Part shown: positions 6,150-14,279 of the stretch, in pieces | Numbering within the stretch: position 1 is the first letter of the stretch | Layout of the letters: the number at the start of each line of letters is the position of its first letter | DNA from: Hyphomicrobium_A sp965243865 | GTDB lineage: Bacteria; Pseudomonadota; Alphaproteobacteria; Rhizobiales; Hyphomicrobiaceae | Assembly: GCF_965243865.1 (NCBI RefSeq) | Contig: NZ_OZ251603.1 | Location: 2,976,001 to 3,040,000 of the forward strand | DNA: 64,000 bases | Reading direction: 5' to 3' | Translations under genes and position numbers: made by a program | The notes under the pieces: model-generated | Databases searched by the model: none | Told to the model about the DNA's origin: nothing | What the model saw: the letters and a program-made list of their open reading frames with translations, nothing else

Positions 6150-7940
6150 CTAAGGCCGCGCGAACACCGTCACGACCCCGCCGAGCGCCGTGTAGTTCGA
6201 TAGCGCCTGATTGAGGCCGACCGCGCCCGAGCCGTCATCCGGGCTCGACAGTCCCGCCGCCAAGCCGATCCCCGCCCAGCCGCCGACGCCCGACAGCACG
6301 GCAATGAACTGCTTGCCGTTGCGCTCGTAGGTGATGGGATTGCCGACGATCCCGGACGGCGTCTTGAAGCGATAAAGCTCGTGCCCCGTGCGGGCATCGA
6401 CGGCTTTGAGATAGCCCTCGAGCGTCCCGTAGAACACGACGCCCCCCGCCGTCGCCAGCGCCCCCGACCACACCGAAAATCGCTCAGGCACCGACCACAC
6501 GATCTTCCCGCTGCCAGCGTCCCAGGCGATGAAGTTGCCCAGGTTTGTGTCCCCCGGCGCAGGCGTCATCGTCAGCGTCGCCCCGACGTATGGCTGCCCC
6601 GCCGTATACGACACGTGAAACGGCTCATAGCTCATGCACGTATGATTGGTCGGCACGTAGAACAGCCGCGTTTGCGGTGAGAACGCCGCCGGTTGCTGGT
6701 TCTTGGCTCCGAGCGCAGACGGGCAGATCCCCTCGGTAGCGGTGTCCTCGCCACCCGCTTCCGGGCTGAACGCCCGGGCCCGCTGCGGCCTTCCCGTCGC
6801 CAGATCGACGCCGCTCGCCCAATTGACGCTTGCGTCGAACTTCTCCGCGAGAAGGAGTGCCCCGCTCGTGCGGTCGAGCGTATAGCCGAACCCGTTGCGG
6901 TCGAAATGTACCAGCGCGCGCCGCGTCGCGCCGCCGATCGAAATGTCGGCGAGGATCATCTCGTTGATGCCGTCGTAATCCCACTCATCGTGCGGCGTCA
7001 TCTGATAGACCCACTTCGCAACGCCGGTTTCAGCCGAGCGCGCGAAGATCGTATCGGTCCATTTGTTGTCGCCCGGGCGTTGGATCGGGTTCCAGGTGCC
7101 CGGATTGCCCGTGCCATAATAGATGAGGTCGAGCTTCGGATCGTACGTGATCCAGCCCCACGTCGGGCCACCGCCTATCTTCCATTCCTCGCCCTCCCAG
7201 CTCTTGAGCGACGAGTTCTCGCCCACCGGCTTGCCGAGTTCGGTCGTCTTTTGCGGGTCGATCAGCATCGCCGCGTCCGGCCCCGCCGACGCCGCCGACC
7301 ACAACGGCTTTCCGTCGGAGAGCCGATAGGCGGACAACCGCCCGAGCGCGCCGTATTCGCCACCGCCGATGCCGACGATCACCTTGTCCTTCACGACGAG
7401 CGGTGCCCCCGTCATCGTCTCGCCCAGCTTCGGATCACCGTTTTTCGCCGTCCACACCGCGGCGCCGGTCTTGGCATCGAGTGCCACGAGCGTCGCGTCG
7501 GCCTGCGCCAGCAGGATTTTGCCATCGCCATAGCCGAGCCCGCGGCTGACAGTGTCGCAGCACATCACCGCCGCCACCGAAGCATCCTGCCCCGGCTCGT
7601 ACTTCCACAGGATGCGCCCCTCGTGATCGAGATCGAGCGCGTAGACGATGTTCGGGAACGGCGTGTGCACGTACATGATGCCACCGACGACCAGCGGCGC
7701 ACCCTCGTGCCCGCGCAGCACGCCGGTCGAGAAGCTCCATACCGGCCGTAGCTCGTGCACGTTGTCTGCGGTGATCTGCTTCAGCGTGCTGAAGCGCTGG
7801 CCCGAATAGCTCCCCGCGGCTGTCACCCAGCTCCGCGCATCGCCGAGCCGCTTGTCGATGTCGTCATTGGCTGCAGCCGAAGCCTGCAGACCGAATGTGA
7901 GCACCGCCAGTGCGATGCAGGTGCGCAGCATGCTTGCCAT
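6150..7940 (-). CDS. PQQ-dependent alcohol dehydrogenase, XoxF-like (lanthanide type)
   Basis: The 596-residue periplasmic quinoprotein has a signal peptide (cleavage near ASAAA, residue 24) and the eight-bladed propeller repeats of methanol/ethanol dehydrogenases. Visible active-site features are the adjacent Cys127-Cys128 (VMCCDT), Glu195, Asn279 (GNPGTWN) and catalytic Asp321 in HDEWDYDGINE. The residue two after the catalytic Asp is Asp323; calcium MxaF enzymes have Ala there, and this Asp is the mark of lanthanide-dependent enzymes. It would oxidise a primary alcohol and pass electrons to a cytochrome c. No xoxG, xoxJ or pqq genes are next to it, so it is a solitary copy and its substrate may not be methanol. 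Confidence 0.9.
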   Translation of the reverse strand: MASMLRTCIALAVLTFGLQASAAANDDIDKRLGDARSWVTAAGSYSGQRFSTLKQITADNVHELRPVWSFSTGVLRGHEGAPLVVGGIMYVHTPFPNIVYALDLDHEGRILWKYEPGQDASVAAVMCCDTVSRGLGYGDGKILLAQADATLVALDAKTGAAVWTAKNGDPKLGETMTGAPLVVKDKVIVGIGGGEYGALGRLSAYRLSDGKPLWSAASAGPDAAMLIDPQKTTELGKPVGENSSLKSWEGEEWKIGGGPTWGWITYDPKLDLIYYGTGNPGTWNPIQRPGDNKWTDTIFARSAETGVAKWVYQMTPHDEWDYDGINEMILADISIGGATRRALVHFDRNGFGYTLDRTSGALLLAEKFDASVNWASGVDLATGRPQRARAFSPEAGGEDTATEGICPSALGAKNQQPAAFSPQTRLFYVPTNHTCMSYEPFHVSYTAGQPYVGATLTMTPAPGDTNLGNFIAWDAGSGKIVWSVPERFSVWSGALATAGGVVFYGTLEGYLKAVDARTGHELYRFKTPSGIVGNPITYERNGKQFIAVLSGVGGWAGIGLAAGLSSPDDGSGAVGLNQALSNYTALGGVVTVFARP

Positions 7941-8143
7941 GCCCCGCCTTTAGCACCGCGCGCGCCCCCTCACGCTGCGGCAGTCGGCAGCACGCCGCAC
8001 CGTTGTCCGTTAACGGCCTGGGCTAGCGCTCAGATTCGCAATCCCCGCAGCTGGCGAGTTGCCCCGGAAGGCAGAGTGCGATAGCGAGTACCGCGTTGTT
8101 ATCCCGCCATTCCTTCCATCATCTCACCAGCGAGCGCCGATCC

Positions 8144-8992
8144 ATGAAGCTTGTGCGTTTTGGCCAGCCCGGCAGCGAGAAGCCCGGGCTCATCGACAGC
8201 CAGGGCAACATCCGTGACCTTTCCGCCCATGTGAGCGATTTCGCCGGCGCAGCGCTTTCCCCCGCCTCGCTCGACAAGCTGCGCGCCATCGACCCGGCGA
8301 GCCTTCCGCTCGTTCCGGCCGGCGTGCGCATCGGCGCCCCCGTCGCCGGCACGCGCAACTTCATCGCTATCGGCCTCAACTACGCCGATCACGCCAAGGA
8401 GACGAACCAGGAGATCCCGGCCGAGCCGATCCTGTTCAACAAGGCGCCCAACTGCATCGTCGGACCCAACGACGACATCATGTACCCCAAGGACGCGCGC
8501 CACATGGACTGGGAGGTGGAGATCGCCTTCGTCGTCGGCACCAGGGCGCGCTACGTCGAAGAGAAGGACGCCATGGCGCACATCGCCGGCTTCTGCCTCT
8601 GCAATGACGTCTCCGAGCGCCGCTTCCAGGTGAAGCACGCCGGCCAGTGGGTGAAGGGCAAATCCGCGGAGACATTCGGCCCGCTCGGGCCTTTCCTCGC
8701 GACACCGGACGAGATCGCCGACGTGCAGAACCTCGCCATGTCACTCGACGTCAACGGCGAGCGCAAGCAGACCGGCTCCACCTCGACGATGATCTTCTCG
8801 ATCCCGTTCCTGCTCGCCTACATCTCGCGCTTCATGGTCCTCGACCCCGGCGACGTGGTGACGACCGGCACCCCGCCCGGCGTCGGCTCCGCCAAGAAGC
8901 CGCCTGAGTACCTGAAAGCGGGCGATGAGCTTTTGCTTCGCGTCGAAGGCCTCGGCGAGCAGCGCTCCAAGGTCATCCCCTTCCAGCCCTGA
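8144..8992 (+). CDS. Fumarylacetoacetate hydrolase (FAH) family protein
   Basis: The 282-residue protein begins MKLVRFGQPG, the usual start of the FAH-family acylpyruvase/2-hydroxyhepta-2,4-diene-1,7-dioate isomerase group. It shows the family core: GLNYADHAKE with the catalytic His, FNKAPNCIVGPNDDI, and the metal-binding acidic patch DWEVEIAFVVG, then NDVSER and the C-terminal GDVVTTGTPPGVG. It likely hydrolyses or isomerises a 2,4-diketo or 2-oxo acid in aromatic or amino-acid breakdown. ATG 8144 was chosen over the upstream frame start at 8096 because family members begin here. It stands alone. Confidence 0.88.
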   Translation: MKLVRFGQPGSEKPGLIDSQGNIRDLSAHVSDFAGAALSPASLDKLRAIDPASLPLVPAGVRIGAPVAGTRNFIAIGLNYADHAKETNQEIPAEPILFNKAPNCIVGPNDDIMYPKDARHMDWEVEIAFVVGTRARYVEEKDAMAHIAGFCLCNDVSERRFQVKHAGQWVKGKSAETFGPLGPFLATPDEIADVQNLAMSLDVNGERKQTGSTSTMIFSIPFLLAYISRFMVLDPGDVVTTGTPPGVGSAKKPPEYLKAGDELLLRVEGLGEQRSKVIPFQP

Positions 8993-9000
8993 TCACTCTG

Positions 9001-9044
9001 TCATCCCGGGCGACGCGAGCACCGCGAGCGAGACCCGGGACCAG
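9001..9044. repeat. GTCATCCCGGG-type intergenic palindromic repeat
   Basis: TCATCCCGGGCGACGCGAGC, a short GAGCG-rich middle, and GACCCGGGACCAG form an imperfect hairpin (CCCGGG arms). Sequences of this form are common, in my knowledge, as intergenic repeats in Hyphomicrobiales. It sits right after the FAH-family stop codon. Confidence 0.6.
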
Positions 9045-9055
9045 CGTGCCTCGTC

Positions 9056-9080
9056 AGCATGGCAGCGATGCTGCCATGCT
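9056..9080. repeat. Perfect 11-bp hairpin
   Basis: AGCATGGCAGC and GCTGCCATGCT flank a three-base GAT loop. There is no T run. It lies between the two repeat elements in the convergent junction and may help end transcription. Confidence 0.5.
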
Positions 9081-9082
9081 CA

Positions 9083-9222
9083 GGCGCCAAGGGCGCCCAG
9101 CGAAGTCGCTCCGATCGCCCGAGCGTCTCAGCGAGGGCGTGAATCGGCAGCGCAATAGTGGCGCGGACCTCAACTCGCGCAACGCCAGCCGTAGGCAAAG
9201 CTTCCCTCAGCTTGTGTCACCC
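9083..9222. repeat. Modular hairpin repeat, copy A (long form, diverged)
   Basis: It contains the opening GGCGCCAAGGGCGCC, the middle module (GATCGCCCGAGCGTCTCAGC, then GAGGGCGTGAATCGGCAGCG) and the closing AAGCTTCCCTCAGCTTGTGT before CACC. The same blocks occur in the same order near 45.3 kb. It occupies the tail-to-tail junction between the FAH gene and the VWA gene. Confidence 0.8.
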
Positions 9223-9226
9223 AGAC

Positions 9227-10573
9227 TTAATAAGCCTGCTGCACCTTGGCCTTGTGCTGATTGGAGCGCATGGATTTGCGCGTCCGTCCCCAGGCGTCTT
9301 CATCGAGGTTGTTCGCGGCCTCGATGCTCTGCTTCTCCAGATCGCTCAGCCCTTTGATCGACGATGTCGCCGCCGGAGCTGCCCCGGAGGAATAGGTATC
9401 GCGCGACCGCTTCAGATACAGCGCGTTGTCCTCCAGAACTTTGCGCGCTCCGGTGATGTCGCCCTTGTCGCGCAGCTCGACCGCCTTCTCGCTCTGTTCG
9501 GTCGCTATCTGCTGTGTCACCTGGCTCATCACCGTCTTGTTGAGGCTGTCGTCGATCTCCTTCGCATTGCTAGAAAAGCGCACCGTCGGCTTGGCCTCCG
9601 CCTCGGCCGCCTTGCCGCTGTCGAGATCGGTATAAGTGACGCGCACGTCGGCAACGTCGGCCGCGCCTTCGCCGTGCGTATCGGCGCCGTCCATCTCGAT
9701 CACCACATAGCGCTCGTTCGATGCCTGCAGCTGATTGAGCTTCAACGTCACCTTGTCGCCCTCGATGCTGCCGTCGCGGCCGAGGATGCGCTTCGGCGTG
9801 AAGCCGCTCTTGCACTCGATGATGATGGTGATGTCGCGCGCTGAAACCGACAGCGCATCGCCAAATTCGCGATCGAATATTTCCGCAAGGTCGCCCGGCC
9901 GCTCTACAAAAGCGTGATTGCCGTCCGACGCCGCAGCCAGCCGCTGCATCAGGTCCTCGTTGTAATCGAGCCCGAGGCCGATGGTGGAAACCGAGATGCC
10001 CTTTGCCGCGAGTTTGCGCCCCAGCCTGGCGAGATCGCTCGGCTGCGACGGCCCGACGTTCGCAAGACCGTCCGACAGCAGCACCACGCGGTTGACGCCG
10101 TTGTCCGCCAGGTATTCTTCGACTTGCCGGCCGCCTTCCTCGACGCCTGCATAGAGCGCCGTCGTCCCGCTGGCCTGCAGCTTGTCGATGGCCGCGGTGA
10201 GCCGCTCGGCATCGCGTAACGGAGCCGCCGGAGACAGCACGTCGACATTGTGGTTGTAGGCAACGAGTGCGATCCTGTCGTCTGCGGAAAGCCGTTTCAG
10301 CGCCACCCGCGCGCCTTCTTGCGCGGCCTCGATCCGCTTGCCCTGCATCGAGCCGGACCGGTCGATCACGATGGCCGCGTTAATCGGCGTGCGCCGCTCG
10401 CGCTTCTCAGCGGCAAGGCCCTTGAGGCTCAAGCGCAGGTAGACCGTTCCGGGCTTGTTGGCGGAAATGACGCTCTGACCAAGTTCGGCGTCGATTTTCA
10501 CTTCGCCTGCCCGCGCACTCATCAGCGGAGCGGCCAGCGCAATGGTGAGCGCCGCGTATCGCATTATCGACAT
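9227..10573 (-). CDS. Secreted von Willebrand factor A (VWA) domain protein
   Basis: The 448-residue protein has a Sec signal (MSIMRYAALTIALAAPLMSARAG) and a VWA domain from about residue 55 with MIDAS motif DRSGSMQGKRIE, the Thr of TTALYAG, and VVLLSDGLANVG. A beta-rich middle and a charged helical tail with many Gln/Lys follow. The start at 10573 was chosen for its GAGGAG ribosome site; the longer frame to 10696 would bury the signal. It is probably periplasmic or surface-exposed and binds a partner through a divalent metal. It lies 167 bp downstream of the giant membrane protein gene, behind that gene's terminator. Confidence 0.85.
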   Translation of the reverse strand: MSIMRYAALTIALAAPLMSARAGEVKIDAELGQSVISANKPGTVYLRLSLKGLAAEKRERRTPINAAIVIDRSGSMQGKRIEAAQEGARVALKRLSADDRIALVAYNHNVDVLSPAAPLRDAERLTAAIDKLQASGTTALYAGVEEGGRQVEEYLADNGVNRVVLLSDGLANVGPSQPSDLARLGRKLAAKGISVSTIGLGLDYNEDLMQRLAAASDGNHAFVERPGDLAEIFDREFGDALSVSARDITIIIECKSGFTPKRILGRDGSIEGDKVTLKLNQLQASNERYVVIEMDGADTHGEGAADVADVRVTYTDLDSGKAAEAEAKPTVRFSSNAKEIDDSLNKTVMSQVTQQIATEQSEKAVELRDKGDITGARKVLEDNALYLKRSRDTYSSGAAPAATSSIKGLSDLEKQSIEAANNLDEDAWGRTRKSMRSNQHKAKVQQAY

Positions 10574-10674
10574 CGCAATATCTCCTCGCCTTTGAAAATG
10601 TGCGCGCAACTTAAATCGCGCGCGCGGCAGAAGCGGGCAGGTGCGATGGCGAAACGGGGCCGATGCAATGGCCG

Positions 10675-10721
10675 AAAAAAGTAGAGCGCCCCGCATTGCT
10701 CATGCGCAACAGGGGGCGCTC
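10675..10721 (-). terminator. Rho-independent terminator of the giant membrane protein gene
   Basis: On the minus strand, GAGCGCCCC (10721-10713) pairs with GGGGCGCTC (10692-10684) and is followed within a few bases by a run of six T's (10680-10675). Confidence 0.8.
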
Positions 10722-10740
10722 CATTGTCGTTTGTCGTGCG

Positions 10741-13700
10741 TTACTGCAGCATCGAGCTCGAGCCGGCCGCGACACGCGCTTCGGCATGCTGCGCCGCCGT
10801 GATGCTCGTGCCGAGCCGCCGCCAAGCTGCCTCGTCGGCACGTGAGTTGGCCTGGAAGGCTTCGAACAGCGCCCGCGAGATTTCCAGTAGTGACTGCTGA
10901 TCCGCGGTGAGCGCGCCGCCGCCCGCATCCGGCTCCAGCTTTTCGACGATATCGCGCAGCACCAATTCGAACGGGCCGTTCGGCAGCAGCATCAGCACCG
11001 GCCAGTGCTGATCCAGCTCCTGATAGGCATCGTCCAGCATGTGCCGCTCCCAGCTCGAATGCGGCTGCAGCGTGCTCTTGATCATAGAATAGGCTTCATC
11101 GAACGAAAGCCGTGCTTCGTCGTCCCTCGTGCGCAACAGCGCGTCGAGCGATCCGTGCGCCCGGCGTGCGCGATTGAAGGCTTCATTAGCCGCAATCGCC
11201 GCCATGTGCGCGCTCCCCGAAACCCGCTCCCACGCTTCCGGCCTTAGGTTGAGCGCTGCCAGAAGCTGTTCGAGGAAGTTGATGCGAATTGCCCTCGTCG
11301 TCTCTTCGTTCGCAACCGGCCTGTGCTCCAAGGCCCGCGTCGGTTCGGTCAGCTGCTCCAAAGCCTGTGTCCGCTGCGTCAGAGATCCGCCGAAGCTCGC
11401 GCGCTGGGGTGCCGCCCCATTCGTCAGCCGCGGCGCTCCATAGTCGGCCATCAGTGTGCGCGCGCGGATGCGCGCCAACGTCTTATAGAGGTCCTTGTGG
11501 ATCCAGAATTCGTCGGCGCCCTTGCCGCGCCTTTGCACACGTCCCAGCGTTGCGCCCGCGTTCAGCGTGGAGCGCACTGTACGGCGGTGTTCGTCGATCA
11601 CCTCCGCAAGGTTGATCTCCGCCGTGAATCCGCGATCCTCATCGATCGGGTGCATGTAGTGCAGCACCGTGTCGGCGTTCTCGTTGATGTTCGGCAGCAG
11701 CGCCACGCCGACGAGCTTCTCCAGCTCCGCGATATCGACGTTCGACTTGTCGGCCTCGAACGAGCGCTTCGACACGATCGACAGGAACTCGTAGAGTTCG
11801 GCCCGTACCAGGTACCGCCCCGCTGCCTCGTCGTACTCGACGGCGTTGATCGTCGAGCCGGCATTGAGCACGCCGATCACGCGCTGCGCCGTATGCGGGT
11901 CGAGCCGCTCCGGACGCACCTCGGCCATGAAGCCCGACGCATTGGTGATAGGTCGCATCGCGTTGAGCGTCGCCTGGGCGTTCTCGAACGTATCGGGAAG
12001 CAGCGCATTCTCGACGATCGCTTCGAGTTGCTGCGAGTTGCGTCCCTTCGGCGATGGCACGTCCGCCAGCGGCGAGCGCACCGCATTCGCCCCGAACAGG
12101 CCCGTCATGAAGATCAGCGAGTCGATACCGATGGCAATCGCCAGCGCCAGGTACGCCAGTCGGTTACCGTCCTGGAACGCGTTCCACGACACCACGAAGC
12201 GATGGGCCTTGTCGTCGCGGTTCATCTCCGCGAACGAGATCTTGGTGCGCAGCTCGTCCGTCTGCTTGCTCGGCAGTCCGCTGTCAGAAAGGCACTTTAC
12301 CGCAAAGCCGAACAGCGCATCCGTGGAGCGCTGTGCCGCTAGCTTGTCGCCACCGACGCAATTCGCATTGAACGTTTTGGTGCCGCTCTGCAGCGTGAAC
12401 AGCGATGCCGCCGCTTCGGTCGCCTGCTTGGGATCGCAGTCGATGCCCGATACCTTCGTTTTCGTCACATCGGCCGAGTACATTGCGCTGTAGAGCTGCG
12501 AGCAGCGCTGCTGCACCTCCGCGAGCCGATCCGCGCTCGGCGCCTGCCGGAACTCTGCGCGCGCCGTCTCGAACGCCGGCAGCATCCGGCCGGGGTCTGT
12601 GCGCTGACCCGCATCCTGGCTGCTCGTGTTCTCTTGCGTCATCTGAATGCGCTGCGACGCGGTCTCTTCCTCGCCCTTGTATTTGGCGAGTTCACCGTCG
12701 ACGACTGCCAGCTCGCGCTTGATCTGCGAGATGCGCGTTTCCGCCGTGTCGAGCCGCTTCTTGGCGTCTTTGACGCGGTCGTCCTGGATCTTGTACGCCG
12801 CCTGCATCTTCGACAGCTCGCCCATGAGCTGCCTATAGACCGGCCCGCGCCCTTCCTTCAGCGTGCCTTCGACACCCTGGCCCTCGGCCATTGCCTCGAC
12901 GCGCTTGGCATCGATCGCCTTGGCACGATTATCGAGCTCCGATTTCGTCGAGGCATAGTCAGCAGCAAGGGTCGAGCGGTCGGCTTCGAGGCGCGCCAGC
13001 TCGTCTGTCAGCGAGGTCTTCTTGCCGGCAAGGCCTGCCTGCCCGCTCTGCGCCGTGGTGATGCGCTCCTGCTGCTCCTTGATGGCGCGGTTGCGCAATT
13101 CGATCTGGTCGTTGAAGTACTTCTCGATCTCGCCCGTGGAGCTTTGCGCCGCCGAGGCGAGCCGGTCGAGCTGGCCCTCGTAGGCATGCCAGCCCTCGCT
13201 CTGGAACAGCGTCGACGTCTGCTCCAACTCCTGCTTGGCGATCGTGTCGCCGATGTCGGCAATGATGCCGGAAACCTGGTTCGTTGCGCGCAGCTCCGAG
13301 ACGCGCTCGCGCTGATCCTTCGGGAACACCACGTTGAAGCGGCTGTCGAACGAGAAGAACACCGACGTCGACATACAGGCGAGGAACATCACCCACAGCA
13401 TCGAGTTCTTCGCCATGATGCGCAGCGCCTGGGCGTACGGCGCCACGATGTCGGTACGCGCGAACACGGTAATGAGACCGAGCACGCCGAACAGCAGTCC
13501 GCCCGCGGCCAGCGCCTTGATCCAGTTGTCGGCCTCGATGCCATGCTTCCACTGATAGAAGGAGACGGCCGCGCCGAGCAGCACCACGGCAAGGCCGACC
13601 ACCACCACCAGCGGCGCCGTCACCCGCGCGTAGCCGCCGCGCGGCACCGAGCTCATACCGGTGGCAAAACTTTCGCCGATCAGCCACGCCACGATCAGCA

Positions 13701-13998
13701 TGACGCCGTGAATGCCGAACGTGAACATCAGTGACAGCACCGGTTCGCCGGTGAAGTTCGTCATGCCGTCCCAGGTGGTCCAGCCGCCGGCCAGCGACAG
13801 CACGATCGCCGCCGTTCCCAGCATCGCCAGCTGCCAGTTTGAGAAGAAGATGTCCTCGATCACCCGCCATAGCCGCGGGCCCACCTTGAACAAGGCGATC
13901 AGCGCGGCGATCACCAGCACGCCGAGAAGGATGCTGCGCGCGTATGCGGCCGGGTTGGCCATCACCGCGTCGAAAGTCTGTTTCACGTCCATCTGCAT
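10741..13998 (-). CDS. Giant polytopic membrane protein with coiled coil and duplicated C-terminal domain
   Basis: The roughly 1085-residue product has about six membrane helices in the first 230 residues, then a long charged, coiled-coil-rich region (EQERITTAQSGQAGLAGKK, DELARLEADRSTLAADYAS) of about 400 residues. One further membrane segment follows (AYLALAIAIGIDSLIFMTGL). The C-terminal part has two copies of an approximately 90-residue unit (about 12030-11755 and 11735-11453), each with L-E-x-x-V, ALLP, EN, an x-M-x-P-I turn, and LNAG. No Walker or catalytic motif is seen. ATG 13998 or 13992 is more likely than 14058, which adds an Arg-rich lead. I do not recognise a named family. It could be an envelope-spanning scaffold. 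Confidence 0.75.
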   Translation of the reverse strand: MQMDVKQTFDAVMANPAAYARSILLGVLVIAALIALFKVGPRLWRVIEDIFFSNWQLAMLGTAAIVLSLAGGWTTWDGMTNFTGEPVLSLMFTFGIHGVMLIVAWLIGESFATGMSSVPRGGYARVTAPLVVVVGLAVVLLGAAVSFYQWKHGIEADNWIKALAAGGLLFGVLGLITVFARTDIVAPYAQALRIMAKNSMLWVMFLACMSTSVFFSFDSRFNVVFPKDQRERVSELRATNQVSGIIADIGDTIAKQELEQTSTLFQSEGWHAYEGQLDRLASAAQSSTGEIEKYFNDQIELRNRAIKEQQERITTAQSGQAGLAGKKTSLTDELARLEADRSTLAADYASTKSELDNRAKAIDAKRVEAMAEGQGVEGTLKEGRGPVYRQLMGELSKMQAAYKIQDDRVKDAKKRLDTAETRISQIKRELAVVDGELAKYKGEEETASQRIQMTQENTSSQDAGQRTDPGRMLPAFETARAEFRQAPSADRLAEVQQRCSQLYSAMYSADVTKTKVSGIDCDPKQATEAAASLFTLQSGTKTFNANCVGGDKLAAQRSTDALFGFAVKCLSDSGLPSKQTDELRTKISFAEMNRDDKAHRFVVSWNAFQDGNRLAYLALAIAIGIDSLIFMTGLFGANAVRSPLADVPSPKGRNSQQLEAIVENALLPDTFENAQATLNAMRPITNASGFMAEVRPERLDPHTAQRVIGVLNAGSTINAVEYDEAAGRYLVRAELYEFLSIVSKRSFEADKSNVDIAELEKLVGVALLPNINENADTVLHYMHPIDEDRGFTAEINLAEVIDEHRRTVRSTLNAGATLGRVQRRGKGADEFWIHKDLYKTLARIRARTLMADYGAPRLTNGAAPQRASFGGSLTQRTQALEQLTEPTRALEHRPVANEETTRAIRINFLEQLLAALNLRPEAWERVSGSAHMAAIAANEAFNRARRAHGSLDALLRTRDDEARLSFDEAYSMIKSTLQPHSSWERHMLDDAYQELDQHWPVLMLLPNGPFELVLRDIVEKLEPDAGGGALTADQQSLLEISRALFEAFQANSRADEAAWRRLGTSITAAQHAEARVAAGSSSMLQ

Positions 13999-14279
13999 AT
14001 CCCGCTCAACCGGCCGATGCCGGACAATCCGTCGCCGCGTCGCCTCGTTGCGGCGCAAAGGTCACGCGACGATGCAGGATGACCACAGCTCCTGGCCACT
14101 TCGGGGCAGGATTGCGGCGATCCCATGCACTTGGATGTTGTTACGGGTGTCCGAGTGGCCGGGACGTCCAGCGCGCGCTCTAGCGAGATTTGGGCAGAGG
14201 CCGATGTAAATGCAAGCGTAACGTTAATTTGGGTACTTCGCCGCCCGCGGCGGGCAGGGGTATGGGGCGAGCGGTCGCG

